In this document: in pieces, positions 34,007 to 44,100 of the stretch
How positions within the stretch are numbered: the stretch's first letter is position 1
How the letters are laid out: each line of letters begins with the position of its first letter
DNA from: an uncultured Clostridia bacterium
GTDB lineage: Bacteria > Bacillota > Clostridia > Oscillospirales > Acutalibacteraceae
Length of the DNA: 62,581 bases
NCBI GenBank assembly: GCA_946493765.1
Contig: CAMMAZ010000005.1
Span: 1-62,581, forward strand
Direction of reading: 5' to 3'
Notes under the pieces: generated by a model
What the model was told of the DNA's origin: nothing
Database searches by the model: none
Seen by the model: the letters and a program-made list of their open reading frames with translations, nothing else
Program-made: the position numbers and the translations under genes

Positions 34007-36418
34007 TTATTGCGGACGGACAACGATGTTGACCAGTTTACCTTTCACATAGATTTCCTTGACGATCTGGTTGCCTTGCAGCAATTCTATGATGCGTGCG
34101 TCCTCTTTGGCACGTTTTAACACCGTATCCTGCGGTTCATCCAGCGCAATGTCGAGCTTTGCACGCACCTTGCCGTTGATCTGCACGGCGATCTGGACCG
34201 TTTCATCCTTGCATTTTTCCTCGCAATATTCCGGCCACTGCGTTTGATTGAGCATGCCTGCAAAACCGTTGATTTCCCACATTTCTTCCGTGACATGCGG
34301 TGCAAAAGGATTCAAAAGCGTGATAAAGGTTTTGAGTTCTCCGCGGGTCACGCCGCCTTTGGCATAAAAATCGTTCAAAAGCGTCATCAATGTGGCGATC
34401 GCCGTGTTGTATTTCAGCGTTTCAATATCGCTTGACACCTTTTTGATGGTTTTGTGCATCGCACTTTCCAACGCCGGCGAATAGCCCTCTTGCGGCGTTA
34501 CCATATCGTTTAATTTAAACACACGGTCGATAAACCGTTTGCAGCCTTTGACCGCTTCATCCGACCATGGCGCCGCTTTTTCATAGTCGCCCATGAACAG
34601 CACATAGGTGCGCAAAACATCGGCGCCGTATTGATCGACGACTTCGTTCGGATCAACGACATTGCCTTTGGATTTGGACATTTTTTCACCGTCCGCACCA
34701 AGGATCAGACCCTGTGCCGTCCGTTTCAAGAACGGTTCCGGATAAGGCACCTCGCCGATATCATATAAGAAACGATACCAGAAACGCGCATAGATCATAT
34801 GCCGCGTGACATGCTCCATACCGCCGTTATACCAATCGACCGGCATCCAATATTTTAACTTTTCCTGATCGGCGAACGCTTTATCGTTATGCGGATCGAC
34901 ATACCGCAAAAAATACCAGGACGAACCCGCCCACTGCGGCATGGTATCTGTTTCACGTTTGGCAGCCCCGCCGCATTTCGGACAGCTGCAATTGACAAAT
35001 GAATCAATTTTTGCAAGCGGGCTTTCGCCATCCTGTCCGGGTTCGAAGTTTTCCACTTCCGGCAGTTTCAGCGGCAGCTGATCATAAGGCACCGGAACCA
35101 TCCCGCATTTGGGACAATGCACGATCGGGATCGGTTCTCCCCAATACCGCTGACGGTTAAACGCCCAGTCGTTCATTTTATATTGCACGCCGGCCTCGCC
35201 GATCCCTTTTTCCTGCAGGTAGGCGATCGCTTTTTCAATAGATTCTTTTTTATTGGTGCAGCCATTCAAAAAACCGGAATTGATCATTTCGCCGTCGCCG
35301 GTGTAGGCTTCTTTTTCGATATCCCCGCCTTTGATGACCTGCACGATCGCAATGCCGAATTTTTTTGCGAATTCATAGTCGCGCTGATCGTGCGCCGGCA
35401 CCGCCATGATCGCGCCGGTACCGTAGTTCATCATGACATAATCGGAAATATAGATCGGGATCTCCTTGCCGTTGATCGGATTGACGGCTGTTAATCCCTC
35501 GATCTTCACACCCGTCTTGTCTTTGACAAGCTGCGTTCTCTCAAAAGCTGTTTTTTTGCCGCATTCTGTTTTATAAGCTTCCAATGCGTCAAAATTTGTG
35601 ATTTTATCTTTGTATTTTTCAATGATCGGATGTTCCGGCGCAATGACCATGAACGTCACGCCGAATAGTGTGTCGGGTCTTGTGGTATAAATTTTCAACT
35701 GTTCATCCGTGCCCGAAATGCTGAAATTCACAAATGCGCCGGTGGATTTTCCGATCCAGTTTTCCTGCTGCACCTTGATGTTGGGTGAATAGTCTACTTC
35801 TTTTAAACCCTCCAGCAGCTTATCCGCATATTGGGTAATGCGCAGATACCACACGTCTTTGGATTTCTGCACGATATCACTGTGACAGATGTCGCATTTG
35901 CCGCCCTGTGAATCTTCATTGGACAACACGACCTTACAGCTCGGGCAATAGTTAATCAATGTTTTATCCCGGAACACAAGGTTATGTTCGAACATCTTTA
36001 AAAAGATCCACTGGGTCCATTTATAGTAATCTTCGTGGGTGGTATCGATGGTGCGGCTCCAGTCAAAGGAAAAACCGACACGTTTGAGCTGTGATGTGAA
36101 GTTGTGGATATTGTCATTCGTTACTTTCCGCGGATGCTTGCCGGTTTTGATCGCATAGTTTTCCGCAGGCAGGCCGAATGCATCGAAACCGATGGGGAAC
36201 AAAACGTTATAGCCCTGCAGCCTCCGTTTTCTGGACACGACCTCCAATCCCGCATAGGCCTTGATATGCCCGACATGCATGCCAGCGCCGCTAGGATACG
36301 GGAATTCTACCAAGCTATAATATTTGGGTTTATCACTGATATCAACAGCCGCAAAGGTTTTTTGTTCTTCCCAAATTTTTTGCCACTTTTTTTCAATCTG
36401 CGCAAAATTATATTTCAC
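34007..36418 (-). CDS. leuS: Leucine-tRNA ligase
   Basis: An 803-aa class I synthetase. FPYPSGAGMHVGHIKAY contains the HIGH-type motif (HVGH), a CP1 editing domain follows (TTRPDTLFGVTFMV), and KMSKS is in GEKMSKSKGNVVDP. A zinc-type Cys set CPSCKVVLSNE/CDIC is present. The start is probably the GTG at 36418, which gives MKYNFAQIEKKW and has AGGTG 6 nt upstream; a GTG at 36427 is directly after the rsfS stop. It lies 9 nt after rsfS. No T-box precedes it. Confidence 0.97.
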   Translation of the reverse strand: MKYNFAQIEKKWQKIWEEQKTFAAVDISDKPKYYSLVEFPYPSGAGMHVGHIKAYAGLEVVSRKRRLQGYNVLFPIGFDAFGLPAENYAIKTGKHPRKVTNDNIHNFTSQLKRVGFSFDWSRTIDTTHEDYYKWTQWIFLKMFEHNLVFRDKTLINYCPSCKVVLSNEDSQGGKCDICHSDIVQKSKDVWYLRITQYADKLLEGLKEVDYSPNIKVQQENWIGKSTGAFVNFSISGTDEQLKIYTTRPDTLFGVTFMVIAPEHPIIEKYKDKITNFDALEAYKTECGKKTAFERTQLVKDKTGVKIEGLTAVNPINGKEIPIYISDYVMMNYGTGAIMAVPAHDQRDYEFAKKFGIAIVQVIKGGDIEKEAYTGDGEMINSGFLNGCTNKKESIEKAIAYLQEKGIGEAGVQYKMNDWAFNRQRYWGEPIPIVHCPKCGMVPVPYDQLPLKLPEVENFEPGQDGESPLAKIDSFVNCSCPKCGGAAKRETDTMPQWAGSSWYFLRYVDPHNDKAFADQEKLKYWMPVDWYNGGMEHVTRHMIYARFWYRFLYDIGEVPYPEPFLKRTAQGLILGADGEKMSKSKGNVVDPNEVVDQYGADVLRTYVLFMGDYEKAAPWSDEAVKGCKRFIDRVFKLNDMVTPQEGYSPALESAMHKTIKKVSSDIETLKYNTAIATLMTLLNDFYAKGGVTRGELKTFITLLNPFAPHVTEEMWEINGFAGMLNQTQWPEYCEEKCKDETVQIAVQINGKVRAKLDIALDEPQDTVLKRAKEDARIIELLQGNQIVKEIYVKGKLVNIVVRPQ

Positions 36419-36427
36419 GAAATTCAC

Positions 36428-36781
36428 CTAGTTTTCTAAAAATTCATCGATATTAACGGTTTTGCCGTCCTGCCAAACATGTTCCAAAGCATAGAATTCA
36501 CGGTCTTCCTTGTAGAACACATGGATGACAACGCTGCCATAATCCAGCAGAATCCAGCCGGAGGATTTTCCCTCGATGTGCCCCGGTTCCACGCCCTGCT
36601 CAGACAGCTTATAATCCACCTCATCTGCAAGCGCCTTGACCTGTGTGCTGGATGCACCGGTCGCAATCACAAAGTAATCCGCTAAAATGGTGATATCTTC
36701 GATCTGAATGACCTTGATATCCCGTGCTTTTTTGCTGTCCAGCGCTTTGACGGCTGTTTTTACGATTTCAAAAGATTCCAT
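36428..36781 (-). CDS. rsfS: Ribosomal silencing factor RsfS
   Basis: A 117-aa RsfS/YbeB/iojap-family protein that binds L14 and prevents subunit joining in starvation. Visible blocks are LDSKKARDIKVIQIEDITILADYFVIATG and a conserved SSGWILLDYGSVVIHVFYKEDREFYALEHVW region. Part of the conserved Firmicutes run nadD-yqeK-(LCP)-rsfS-leuS. Confidence 0.96.
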   Translation of the reverse strand: MESFEIVKTAVKALDSKKARDIKVIQIEDITILADYFVIATGASSTQVKALADEVDYKLSEQGVEPGHIEGKSSGWILLDYGSVVIHVFYKEDREFYALEHVWQDGKTVNIDEFLEN

Positions 36782-36801
36782 ATAATCTCCTTATCCCGTG
36801 T

Positions 36802-38070
36802 TTATTCAGAGCTTGTTGTTGATTGCTGTGCATCCGCGTCGTTATCAAATTCGCTGAGCGTTCCGCTGTCCAGATAATCATCATAGCCCGGATCATAAAC
36901 CGAATGCATTTCTGTGATTTCCAGATCGTCCACCGTGAACACCTTCGTTTCATACGGCATGAAATAGTCGTTTAGCATGTCGACATATTCCTGTTTGTGA
37001 ATGGAATAGAAAGACGCATAATAGCCGACGGTGTTGATGGAATCCGCCCTTGTTGTCGACTGTCCCGGCACACTGAAAATGCTGACATCGTTCATATCCA
37101 TCCCGTGGATTTTTTCCGCATAGCCGAGAATCTGACCCAGCGTCAGATTGGTAGAAATTTCACTGAAACAGTTTTTCACAACACTGGTCACATCGCCCAT
37201 GCTCATATTGAGCATCTTCTTCATTAACGCAGCATAAAAGGAACGCTGTGCTTTCACACGACCAAGATCCCCCTGATTATAAGAAGCTCTGTGCCGCATA
37301 AACGCGACCGACCACTGTCCATCCAAATGGTTTTCCCCGGCATAGAAGGTCTTGCTCACATCTTCACTGCCGGTATCATCTACCAATATATAATCTCTTG
37401 TCAATGTGATGTCCACACCGCCGAGTGTGTCGATCATTTTTTCGGCTCCATCGATCGTGAAGGTAATATAGTAGTCGATCGGCAGACCAAATTTCGAGTT
37501 AACGCAGCGAATCAGTGAATTGATTTTGGATTCGCCTTCTCTGGCGCTGTTGAACACCGCGTTGGCCTTTCCATAACCGGTGACATAGGTGTCCCGCGGA
37601 ATTTGCAGAATATTGGCGGTGTTATGCGCAATATCATAGCATACCACCATCATGATATCTGTCAGCTGTGCGGCGTTATCAATACCGCAGACAAGAAAAT
37701 AAGCTACGTCAGGATAATTACTGCCGCGCAGTTCCTCATAAAGACCCGCTTCTTCTTCCTCATCAATATTGGAATCCCGCAAATACTGGGAATCCAGCAG
37801 TGACGCACCGACAAAAAACAGACCGGATGCCACGATCACAAGCGACATAAACACATTAAACACAATCATCAGCAATTTTTTCTGCTTGATGCTGTATGCC
37901 GTCTTTTTACGACTGGCAGCAGAATGACTGTATATAATATCATCCGCCTCAGGCCGCGCAGACGGGCGTTTCGAACTGCCGGTGTTCCGATAGGTGCTTG
38001 CTTGTGTCCGGCGGCGGGTTGGTTTTCTTTTTAAATCTTCCGAGGAAGCTCTTCTTCTATCGTCATTCAT
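36802..38070 (-). CDS. LytR-CpsA-Psr (LCP) family phosphotransferase
   Basis: A 422-aa membrane protein that probably attaches teichoic acid or polysaccharide to peptidoglycan. A long basic cytoplasmic tail (about 65 residues) precedes one membrane helix (about 68-90). The LCP domain has LTDIMMVVCYDI, NILQIPRDTYV, GGVDITLTRDYI and LDGQWSVAFMRHRASYNQGDLGR, with the expected Asp and Arg residues. A C-terminal Asp/Ser-rich tail is likely disordered. AAAGGA is 8 nt before the ATG at 38070, 19 nt after yqeK. Confidence 0.94.
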   Translation of the reverse strand: MNDDRRRASSEDLKRKPTRRRTQASTYRNTGSSKRPSARPEADDIIYSHSAASRKKTAYSIKQKKLLMIVFNVFMSLVIVASGLFFVGASLLDSQYLRDSNIDEEEEAGLYEELRGSNYPDVAYFLVCGIDNAAQLTDIMMVVCYDIAHNTANILQIPRDTYVTGYGKANAVFNSAREGESKINSLIRCVNSKFGLPIDYYITFTIDGAEKMIDTLGGVDITLTRDYILVDDTGSEDVSKTFYAGENHLDGQWSVAFMRHRASYNQGDLGRVKAQRSFYAALMKKMLNMSMGDVTSVVKNCFSEISTNLTLGQILGYAEKIHGMDMNDVSIFSVPGQSTTRADSINTVGYYASFYSIHKQEYVDMLNDYFMPYETKVFTVDDLEITEMHSVYDPGYDDYLDSGTLSEFDNDADAQQSTTSSE

Positions 38071-38089
38071 TTTATTATTCCTTTCAGAA

Positions 38090-38641
38090 TCAGACCATCT
38101 GGTTATAGGCATCAATGGTATCGGGATGAATTTGTTTATCACGGTTGCACAAATCCAGCACGGAGAATTTCAGACAGGCGCGCAAGCCCTCGTCCAGACC
38201 TGCATTCACGCTGTCCCGCAGTGCTTGTACCCCTTCAAAGTCCCGGTCCGCCGAAACAAAATCCGCTAAATACAAAATTTTATCCAATAGCGTCATATTT
38301 GCCCGGGCGGTGGTGTGGTAACGCACGGCCTCGATCAGTTCTCTGTCTTTGATTTGCAAATCATGCTCAATAACAGCTGCTCCTGCGACAGCATGCCACA
38401 GTTTTTGCTGCCTTTTCTGCACATTATCTAATATTATACCAAATGCGTCAAAGATTTGCAACATTTTTTCATTGCTGTCGTTTTTGCAGATATCATGCAA
38501 AAGGCCCGCAAGATATGCCTTGTTTTCATCCGCACCAAACCGTCTGGCCAATTCGCGGGATTTTTCCGCCACATTTATCGAATGCTGGAACCGGTGCGGC
38601 TCCAACCGTTCCTTGATCAACTGTTCATATGCTTCAAACAT
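38090..38641 (-). CDS. yqeK: HD-domain Ap4A hydrolase YqeK
   Basis: A 183-aa HD-superfamily phosphohydrolase. Metal ligands are visible in RFQHSINVAEKS, LAGLLHDICKN (HD), WHAVAGAAVIEHD and LLDKILYLADFVSADRDF. YqeK relatives split Ap4A symmetrically to ADP. The ATG at 38641 overlaps nadD by 8 nt and has GCGGGA upstream; an in-frame ATG at 38659 is less well supported. Confidence 0.94.
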   Translation of the reverse strand: MFEAYEQLIKERLEPHRFQHSINVAEKSRELARRFGADENKAYLAGLLHDICKNDSNEKMLQIFDAFGIILDNVQKRQQKLWHAVAGAAVIEHDLQIKDRELIEAVRYHTTARANMTLLDKILYLADFVSADRDFEGVQALRDSVNAGLDEGLRACLKFSVLDLCNRDKQIHPDTIDAYNQMV

Positions 38642-39248
38642 TTTCAATCCCGCTTTCATATAGTTTATGTTGTTTGATATACCGGTAAACCTCCGGTGTC
38701 ACCATTTTTTCAAAATTCGTTTGGTGCAAAGCCGCTTCCCGGATCATTGTGGAAGATACCGGCGGAATCGATATGTCCGTTAAAATCACGGTCGCTCCCG
38801 CTTCTTCGAGCGTTTTTTTCTGCTTTTCCATGCGGCTGTCGGGTTCATCCGCTCGTTTTGCGCCGCAAATCACCGCGTTTTCGAACAAAATATCCGGCCG
38901 CCGCCATTCCTGCAACGTTAAAAACATATCCGAGCCGCACAGCAAATACAGCTGTGCATTCGGATACAGGTCTTTAAACTGCAAAAGGGTATCACAGGTA
39001 TAGCTGACTGCATCGCGCCGGATCTCAATGTCCGACACTGCACAGTTACGAATATACCGCGCGGCCAGCCTGCACATTTCGAGCCGGTATTTCGCCGCGA
39101 TCAGCGCCGCCGAGGATTTGTGCGGCGATTTTTTGCTGGGAACCAAGAACAGCCTGTCCAGCGGAATGCTTTTGGAAAATGCATCCGCCAACTGGATATG
39201 ACCGATATGCACCGGATTGAACGCGCCGCCGAAAATGCCGATCTTCAT
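38634..39248 (-). CDS. nadD: Nicotinate-nucleotide adenylyltransferase
   Basis: Makes deamido-NAD from nicotinate mononucleotide and ATP. The product is 204 aa. IGIFGGAFNPVHIGHIQLA holds the GxFNPxHxGH nucleotidyl-transferase motif, and the C-terminal ISSTMIR-type motif appears as VSSTMIREA. The start is the ATG at 39248, after AAGGAGAGG; the longer frame to 39293 lacks a site. It sits between yhbY and yqeK as in most Firmicutes. Confidence 0.96.
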   Translation of the reverse strand: MKIGIFGGAFNPVHIGHIQLADAFSKSIPLDRLFLVPSKKSPHKSSAALIAAKYRLEMCRLAARYIRNCAVSDIEIRRDAVSYTCDTLLQFKDLYPNAQLYLLCGSDMFLTLQEWRRPDILFENAVICGAKRADEPDSRMEKQKKTLEEAGATVILTDISIPPVSSTMIREAALHQTNFEKMVTPEVYRYIKQHKLYESGIENV

Positions 39249-39289
39249 CCCACATTCCTCTCCTTTTTCCATTCCAAATTGATCAAAAG

Positions 39290-39580
39290 TCAACCCAATT
39301 GAATTTTCGGGTCCTTTGGATTTCTCCGATAAAAAATCATTTTTCTGCCAATCACCTGCACTACCTGTGCACGTGTTGCCTGTGCGATCTGCTCTGCGAT
39401 CTCCTTTGCAGGTTCCGGCGCCGTTTCCAGTGCGGACAATTTGATCAGCTCCCTTGCGGTCAGCGCATCGTCCACCTGCCGGATCAGCGTGTCGGAAATG
39501 CCGCCTTTCCCAACCTGAAACAGCGGCTGCGCATCATTGGCAAGCGCTTTTAACTTTGCTCTTTGTTTACTTGTCAGCAT
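39290..39580 (-). CDS. yhbY: YhbY-type CRM-domain RNA-binding protein
   Basis: A 96-aa protein of the YhbY/CRS1 family: LTSKQRAKLKALANDAQPLF, then QVGKGGISDTLIRQVDDAL with the GxxG-like RNA-binding loop, and VVQVIGRKMIFYRRNPKDPK. It associates with ribosome assembly intermediates in other bacteria. It overlaps the rdgB stop by 14 nt, so coupling is likely. The obg gene that often precedes yhbY is absent here and replaced by rdgB. Confidence 0.95.
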   Translation of the reverse strand: MLTSKQRAKLKALANDAQPLFQVGKGGISDTLIRQVDDALTARELIKLSALETAPEPAKEIAEQIAQATRAQVVQVIGRKMIFYRRNPKDPKIQLG

Positions 39581-40175
39581 GCAAATATTCCTCCAGTTTA
39601 ACAGCGATTTGACGTAGCGCCCGACCGCGGTGACTGATCGCGTCCTTTTGCTGCGCCGTCATTTCTCCAAAGCTTTTTCCATCCACCACAAACAGCGGAT
39701 CATATCCGAATCCGCCGCTGCCGGATGGTTCAAATGCAATTTTTCCATCCACCCGTCCTTCGGCAGACAAAATGTCTCCGTTTGGAAAAACAACACAGAT
39801 CACGCTGATAAAATAAGCATCTCTTTTTTCTTCCGGGACGTTTTCCAGCAATTTTAACAGCTTTTGATTATTTTGTTCATCCGTTGCGTTTTCTCCGCTA
39901 AACCGTGCGGAATAGACGCCCGGCGCACCATCCAGTGCTGCAACGCAAAGTCCGGAATCATCGGCAATGGCCGGAAGGCCGGTCGCCTGCATGGCGGAAA
40001 CCGCTTTTTTCTTAGCATTTTCCAAAAAGGTTTCGCCATCCTCCACCACTTCCGGCAGACAGATGCCGCAGTCATCTTCATGCACCGCCTGGATGCCGAG
40101 CGGTTGTAAAATCCGGTTGAGTTCCTTGATTTTTTTCGGGTTCTTACTTGCCGTTATCAATTTCATGCTTTTCAT
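39567..40175 (-). CDS. rdgB: XTP/dITP diphosphatase (RdgB/HAM1)
   Basis: Removes non-canonical purine triphosphates such as dITP and XTP from the nucleotide pool. The product is up to 202 aa. ITASKNPKKIKEL is the N-terminal phosphate-binding motif, followed by FLENAKKKA, ADDSGLCVAALDGAPGVYSA, GSGGFGYDPLF and SHRGRAL. The first ATG at 40175 and another at 40166 are both possible after GAAAGTGA. It starts 6 nt after ftsY. Confidence 0.95.
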   Translation of the reverse strand: MKSMKLITASKNPKKIKELNRILQPLGIQAVHEDDCGICLPEVVEDGETFLENAKKKAVSAMQATGLPAIADDSGLCVAALDGAPGVYSARFSGENATDEQNNQKLLKLLENVPEEKRDAYFISVICVVFPNGDILSAEGRVDGKIAFEPSGSGGFGYDPLFVVDGKSFGEMTAQQKDAISHRGRALRQIAVKLEEYLHADK

Positions 40176-40181
40176 TCACTT

Positions 40182-41099
40182 TCAGTTTTCGTTTTCTTCA
40201 AACAGCGCTTCCGCAAAATCGGTCGGCGAAAAGTCCTGCAGATCATCCACCTGCTCGCCCACACCGATCAGTTTGACCGGAATCTGTAATTCATCGGTAA
40301 TGGCAAGCACCACGCCGCCGCGGGCCGTGCCGTCTAATTTCGTCAGCACAATACCGGTGATCCCGGCGGCATTTTTGAATTCGCGCGCCTGGTTGACCGC
40401 GTTTTGTCCGGTCGTCGCATCCAGGACCAGCAGCACCTCAATGTCGCTGTCCGGCAGTTCACGGTTAATAACCCTGGAAATTTTATTAAGCTCATCCATT
40501 AAATTCTTTTTATTGTGCAGGCGTCCCGCTGTGTCGCAGATGATCACATCGGTATGTTTGGCTTTGGCCGAAGCAATGGTATCGAACACGACCGACGCCG
40601 GATCGCTGCCTTCCCCGTGCTTGACGATCGGCACGCCGGTGCGTTCCGCCCAGACGGTCAACTGTTCCGCAGCTGCCGCACGGAAGGTATCCGCCGCGCC
40701 CAGCACAACCGACTTACCCTCTTTGACAAAACGGTTGGCCATTTTGCCGATCGTTGTGGTCTTGCCGACACCGTTGACGCCGATTACCAGAATCAAAGAC
40801 GGCCGGGTTTCGGTGTGGATCGTATTATCTACCGTCAGCATATCTGCAATGACCTGTTTTAACATGGTTTTGATCATATTCGGATCGGTCACGCGCTGTT
40901 CTTTCACCCGCTTTTTCAGTTCGCCACAAATTTTCTGCGCGGTAACAACGCCGGTGTCCGCCATAATCAGGATTTCCTCAAGTTCCTCGAACAATTCGTC
41001 GTCGATTCTGGTGAAAGAAGACACAACGCTGTTGACCGCGCCGACAAACTGATCTCTCGTTTTTTTCAGTCCGCTGCTGATTTTACTGAATAAACCCAA
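40182..41099 (-). CDS. ftsY: Signal recognition particle receptor FtsY
   Basis: A 305-aa SRP GTPase that docks ribosome-SRP complexes to the Sec translocon. It is the short form, without the large acidic A domain. GVNGVGKTTTIGKMA is the P-loop, followed by DTFRAAAAEQL, DTAGRLHNKKNLM and TKLDGTARGG. It is encoded directly downstream of smc (21-nt gap), a typical clostridial order. Confidence 0.97.
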   Translation of the reverse strand: MGLFSKISSGLKKTRDQFVGAVNSVVSSFTRIDDELFEELEEILIMADTGVVTAQKICGELKKRVKEQRVTDPNMIKTMLKQVIADMLTVDNTIHTETRPSLILVIGVNGVGKTTTIGKMANRFVKEGKSVVLGAADTFRAAAAEQLTVWAERTGVPIVKHGEGSDPASVVFDTIASAKAKHTDVIICDTAGRLHNKKNLMDELNKISRVINRELPDSDIEVLLVLDATTGQNAVNQAREFKNAAGITGIVLTKLDGTARGGVVLAITDELQIPVKLIGVGEQVDDLQDFSPTDFAEALFEENEN

Positions 41100-41120
41100 A
41101 TCTTAACCCTCATTTCTTTT

Positions 41121-44100
41121 TTATTTTGGTTTTGCCTGCAATGTTTTTTCGATCTGCGACACATCGATCGACAGCAGTTTGGAAACGCCTTTTTCCTGCA
41201 TGGTCACGCCATACAGCACATCCGCTTCCTCCATGGTGCCGCGACGATGGGTGATGACGATAAACTGTGTTTTTTTACTCATTTTCCGCAAATATGCCGC
41301 CACTTTATCGACATTGACTTCATCCAGCGCCGCTTCCACCTCGTCGAGCAGGCAAAAAGGCGGCGGATTGACCTTCATGATCGCAAAATAGATCGCAACG
41401 GCAATCAACGCTTTTTCACCGCCGGAAAGCTGTTCGATGATGGATATATTTTTCCCCGGCGGCTGTGCGATAATATCGATGCCGCTGTTTAAAACGTCGT
41501 TTTCATCCGTCAATTGCAGTTTTGCCGAACCGCCGCCGAACAATTCCTTGAAAACTTCCGAGAAATGCCCGTTGATCTTATGGAATTGCAAAATAAACAT
41601 TTCTTTCATCGTCGCTGTGAGTTCATGAATAAGCTTGTGCAGCTCATTTCTGGAGGTTTCCACATCCTGCAGCTGCGCTTTCATGAATTCGTAGCGCGCG
41701 GATACTTCCTTGTATTCCTCAATAGCCGACAAATTAACATTACCAAGCGCTTTGATTTTGCGCCGGATGTCGTTGAGCTGACTCGTCGCCGCCTTGATAT
41801 CTTCGATCACGATATTCAATTCGAGCGCCTGGCTTTTGGTTAATTCATATTCGTCAAACAGCTTTGCGATGATCTCGTCATATTCCTTTTCCATTGTTTC
41901 ACGGCGTTCCTGCAAACGCGCAAGTTCGCCGCCGAGCTTTTCCCGATCGTGGGATTTTTCCCGTTCCTCGTTTCGGGACTGATAGGAAGCCTGTTCCAGT
42001 GCCGTGCGCTGCTGGGTGAGTTTTTCAATTTCCTGCCCGGCGTTTTCCGATTGCCGGATCAGGCCGCTTGTCGCCTGTTCGAGCTGTTCGATTTCCGTTT
42101 TGATCTGCTCGTTTTTCTGGTGCAATGATTCGATTTCCGTTTGCAGTGCCTGCACCCTTTGTTCACGATCAGCCGTGAGACTTTGCAGGCGCTGAATCTC
42201 CTGCTCTTTCGCTTCTATATCCTTTGTAAAGCCGATCAGTTGCAGCCTTATCGCCGCGATCTCCTCCGACAGCGCATTGCGCTTTTCATGCAGCTTGTCC
42301 CGACCGCCGGTGAGCAGATGGATTTCTTCCTCCAGCTTTGTTTTTTGCTGCTCCAATTCCTGAAGCTGCTCGTGTGTGGTCTGTTCTGTTTTTGCAAACT
42401 GCTCTAGGCGATTTTGAAAATCCGCTTTGGACGCTTTGAGCTGTTCAAACTGCGCATTTGCGTTTTCGAGCTGCTGTGCGTTGATGCGCAGTTCGCTTTC
42501 CACCCGGATTTTATCTTCATTGGCGGTGACAAGCTCGCTTTGCGCGCCGACAACCAGCGCATCGACTTTCGCCGCCTCTTCCGTTAATTTTTTAAGCTCT
42601 TTCTCGCCGTCCTGCATTTTTGCCGTCAGCGTTTTGAGTTTTTCCTTGAAACTTTCGATTTTTCCGGCACGGTTTAAAAGTCCCGCGTTTTTGGCGTGCG
42701 ATCCGCCGGTCAGCGATCCGCCGGCATTGACGACCTGCCCGTCCAATGTGACGACACGGTAGCGGTAATGAAATTTTTTCGCCAGCGCGACGGCGCTGTC
42801 CATATCTTCACAAACGACCGTTCGCCCAAGCAGATTGTCGACAATTTCCCGGTACTGCTTGTCACAGGTGACAAGCTCTGCGGCGATCCCCACATAGCCT
42901 ACGCGATCGGCCATGCCGGATTCCCGGATAGGATTGGCCCTGATCGAGGTCAGCGGCAAAAAGGTCGCGCGGCCTGCGTTGTTGTTTTTTAAATACAAAA
43001 TCGCGCGTTTTGCGTCCTCCTCGTTGCCGGTAACGACATTTTGCGCCGCAGCGCCAAGCGCCGTTTCAACCGCTAAAGCATAATCGGCAGACACGCCAAT
43101 CAGTCTCGAAACCGGACCGTGAATGCCGCGCAGCGTTCCGTTTTCCGCCTGCCGGACAACGGTTTTGACCGCATAGGCAAAGCCCTCCATGCTGCGTTCC
43201 AGATCCTCTAAAATCTTAATTCTGCGCTGTGTTTCACCAATATCCAACGACAGCTGGTTGATCGCTTCTTTTTGCAAATCCACCTTTTCCTGACGAGATT
43301 TCAATTTTAATGTGTTTCCGTTTAAAATATTGGTGCACTGGGCGATATTCTCTTCACAACGTTTTAAATCCGTTTCCAGCTGCTGCGCTTCACGGCTGTG
43401 TTCCTCGATCTGCGCCTGCAAAGCGGCCATGTTCTCGTCCGCTTTTGTATCGGCGGAACGGATTTCATTTTGCGAGGTCTGCGCCGTCACCTGTTTAACA
43501 CGTGTTTCGGAAATTTGTGAAAAAATCGCATTGAGAGTTTTGTTTTTTTCTTCGATTTGTTTGGAAAAATCACCGGAATCATCCGAAAGGGCGTTCAGCT
43601 CGCTTAGCTGCTCGTTGAGCAGATCCGTTTTTTCACCGGCAAGCGAACGGATCCTTTCAATTTCCGCTTTGTTTTGTTCGATATCGGTTTTGGTCTGCTC
43701 ATCGCTTTGATTGGCGCTTTCAATATCCTTTTGCAGACGCTGCGCCGTTTCATCATTGTGCTGGATGGTGGTCTTTAAAACTGCGATCTCACTGCGCGCA
43801 CCGGCAGCCTCTTCCTCCGCCTTCGCACTCTCCCGGCGAATCGCGTCGATCTGCACCGTGATTTTCTGGGAATCCATCGCGTTGATTTCCGCCTGCGCGG
43901 CAAGCGCGGTCAATTCCTTTTCGATCGTTTCATACTGCCCTTTGACCAATGTGATTTTATAATCCTGTTCCCGCAAAAGGTCCTGCGACTGGTTCAATGT
44001 GTGCAGCCACAAACCGATTTCCAGTTCGCGTTTTTGCTCCGACAGCTTTAAAAATTCCTGTGCTTTTTGGCTTTGCTCCGCCAGCGGTCCGACCCGGTCC

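Noticed and set aside
39967-41052. 361-aa plus-strand open frame antisense to rdgB and ftsY
   Set aside because: It crosses two well-supported minus-strand genes and its Ser/Thr-rich sequence is typical of a reverse-frame artefact.
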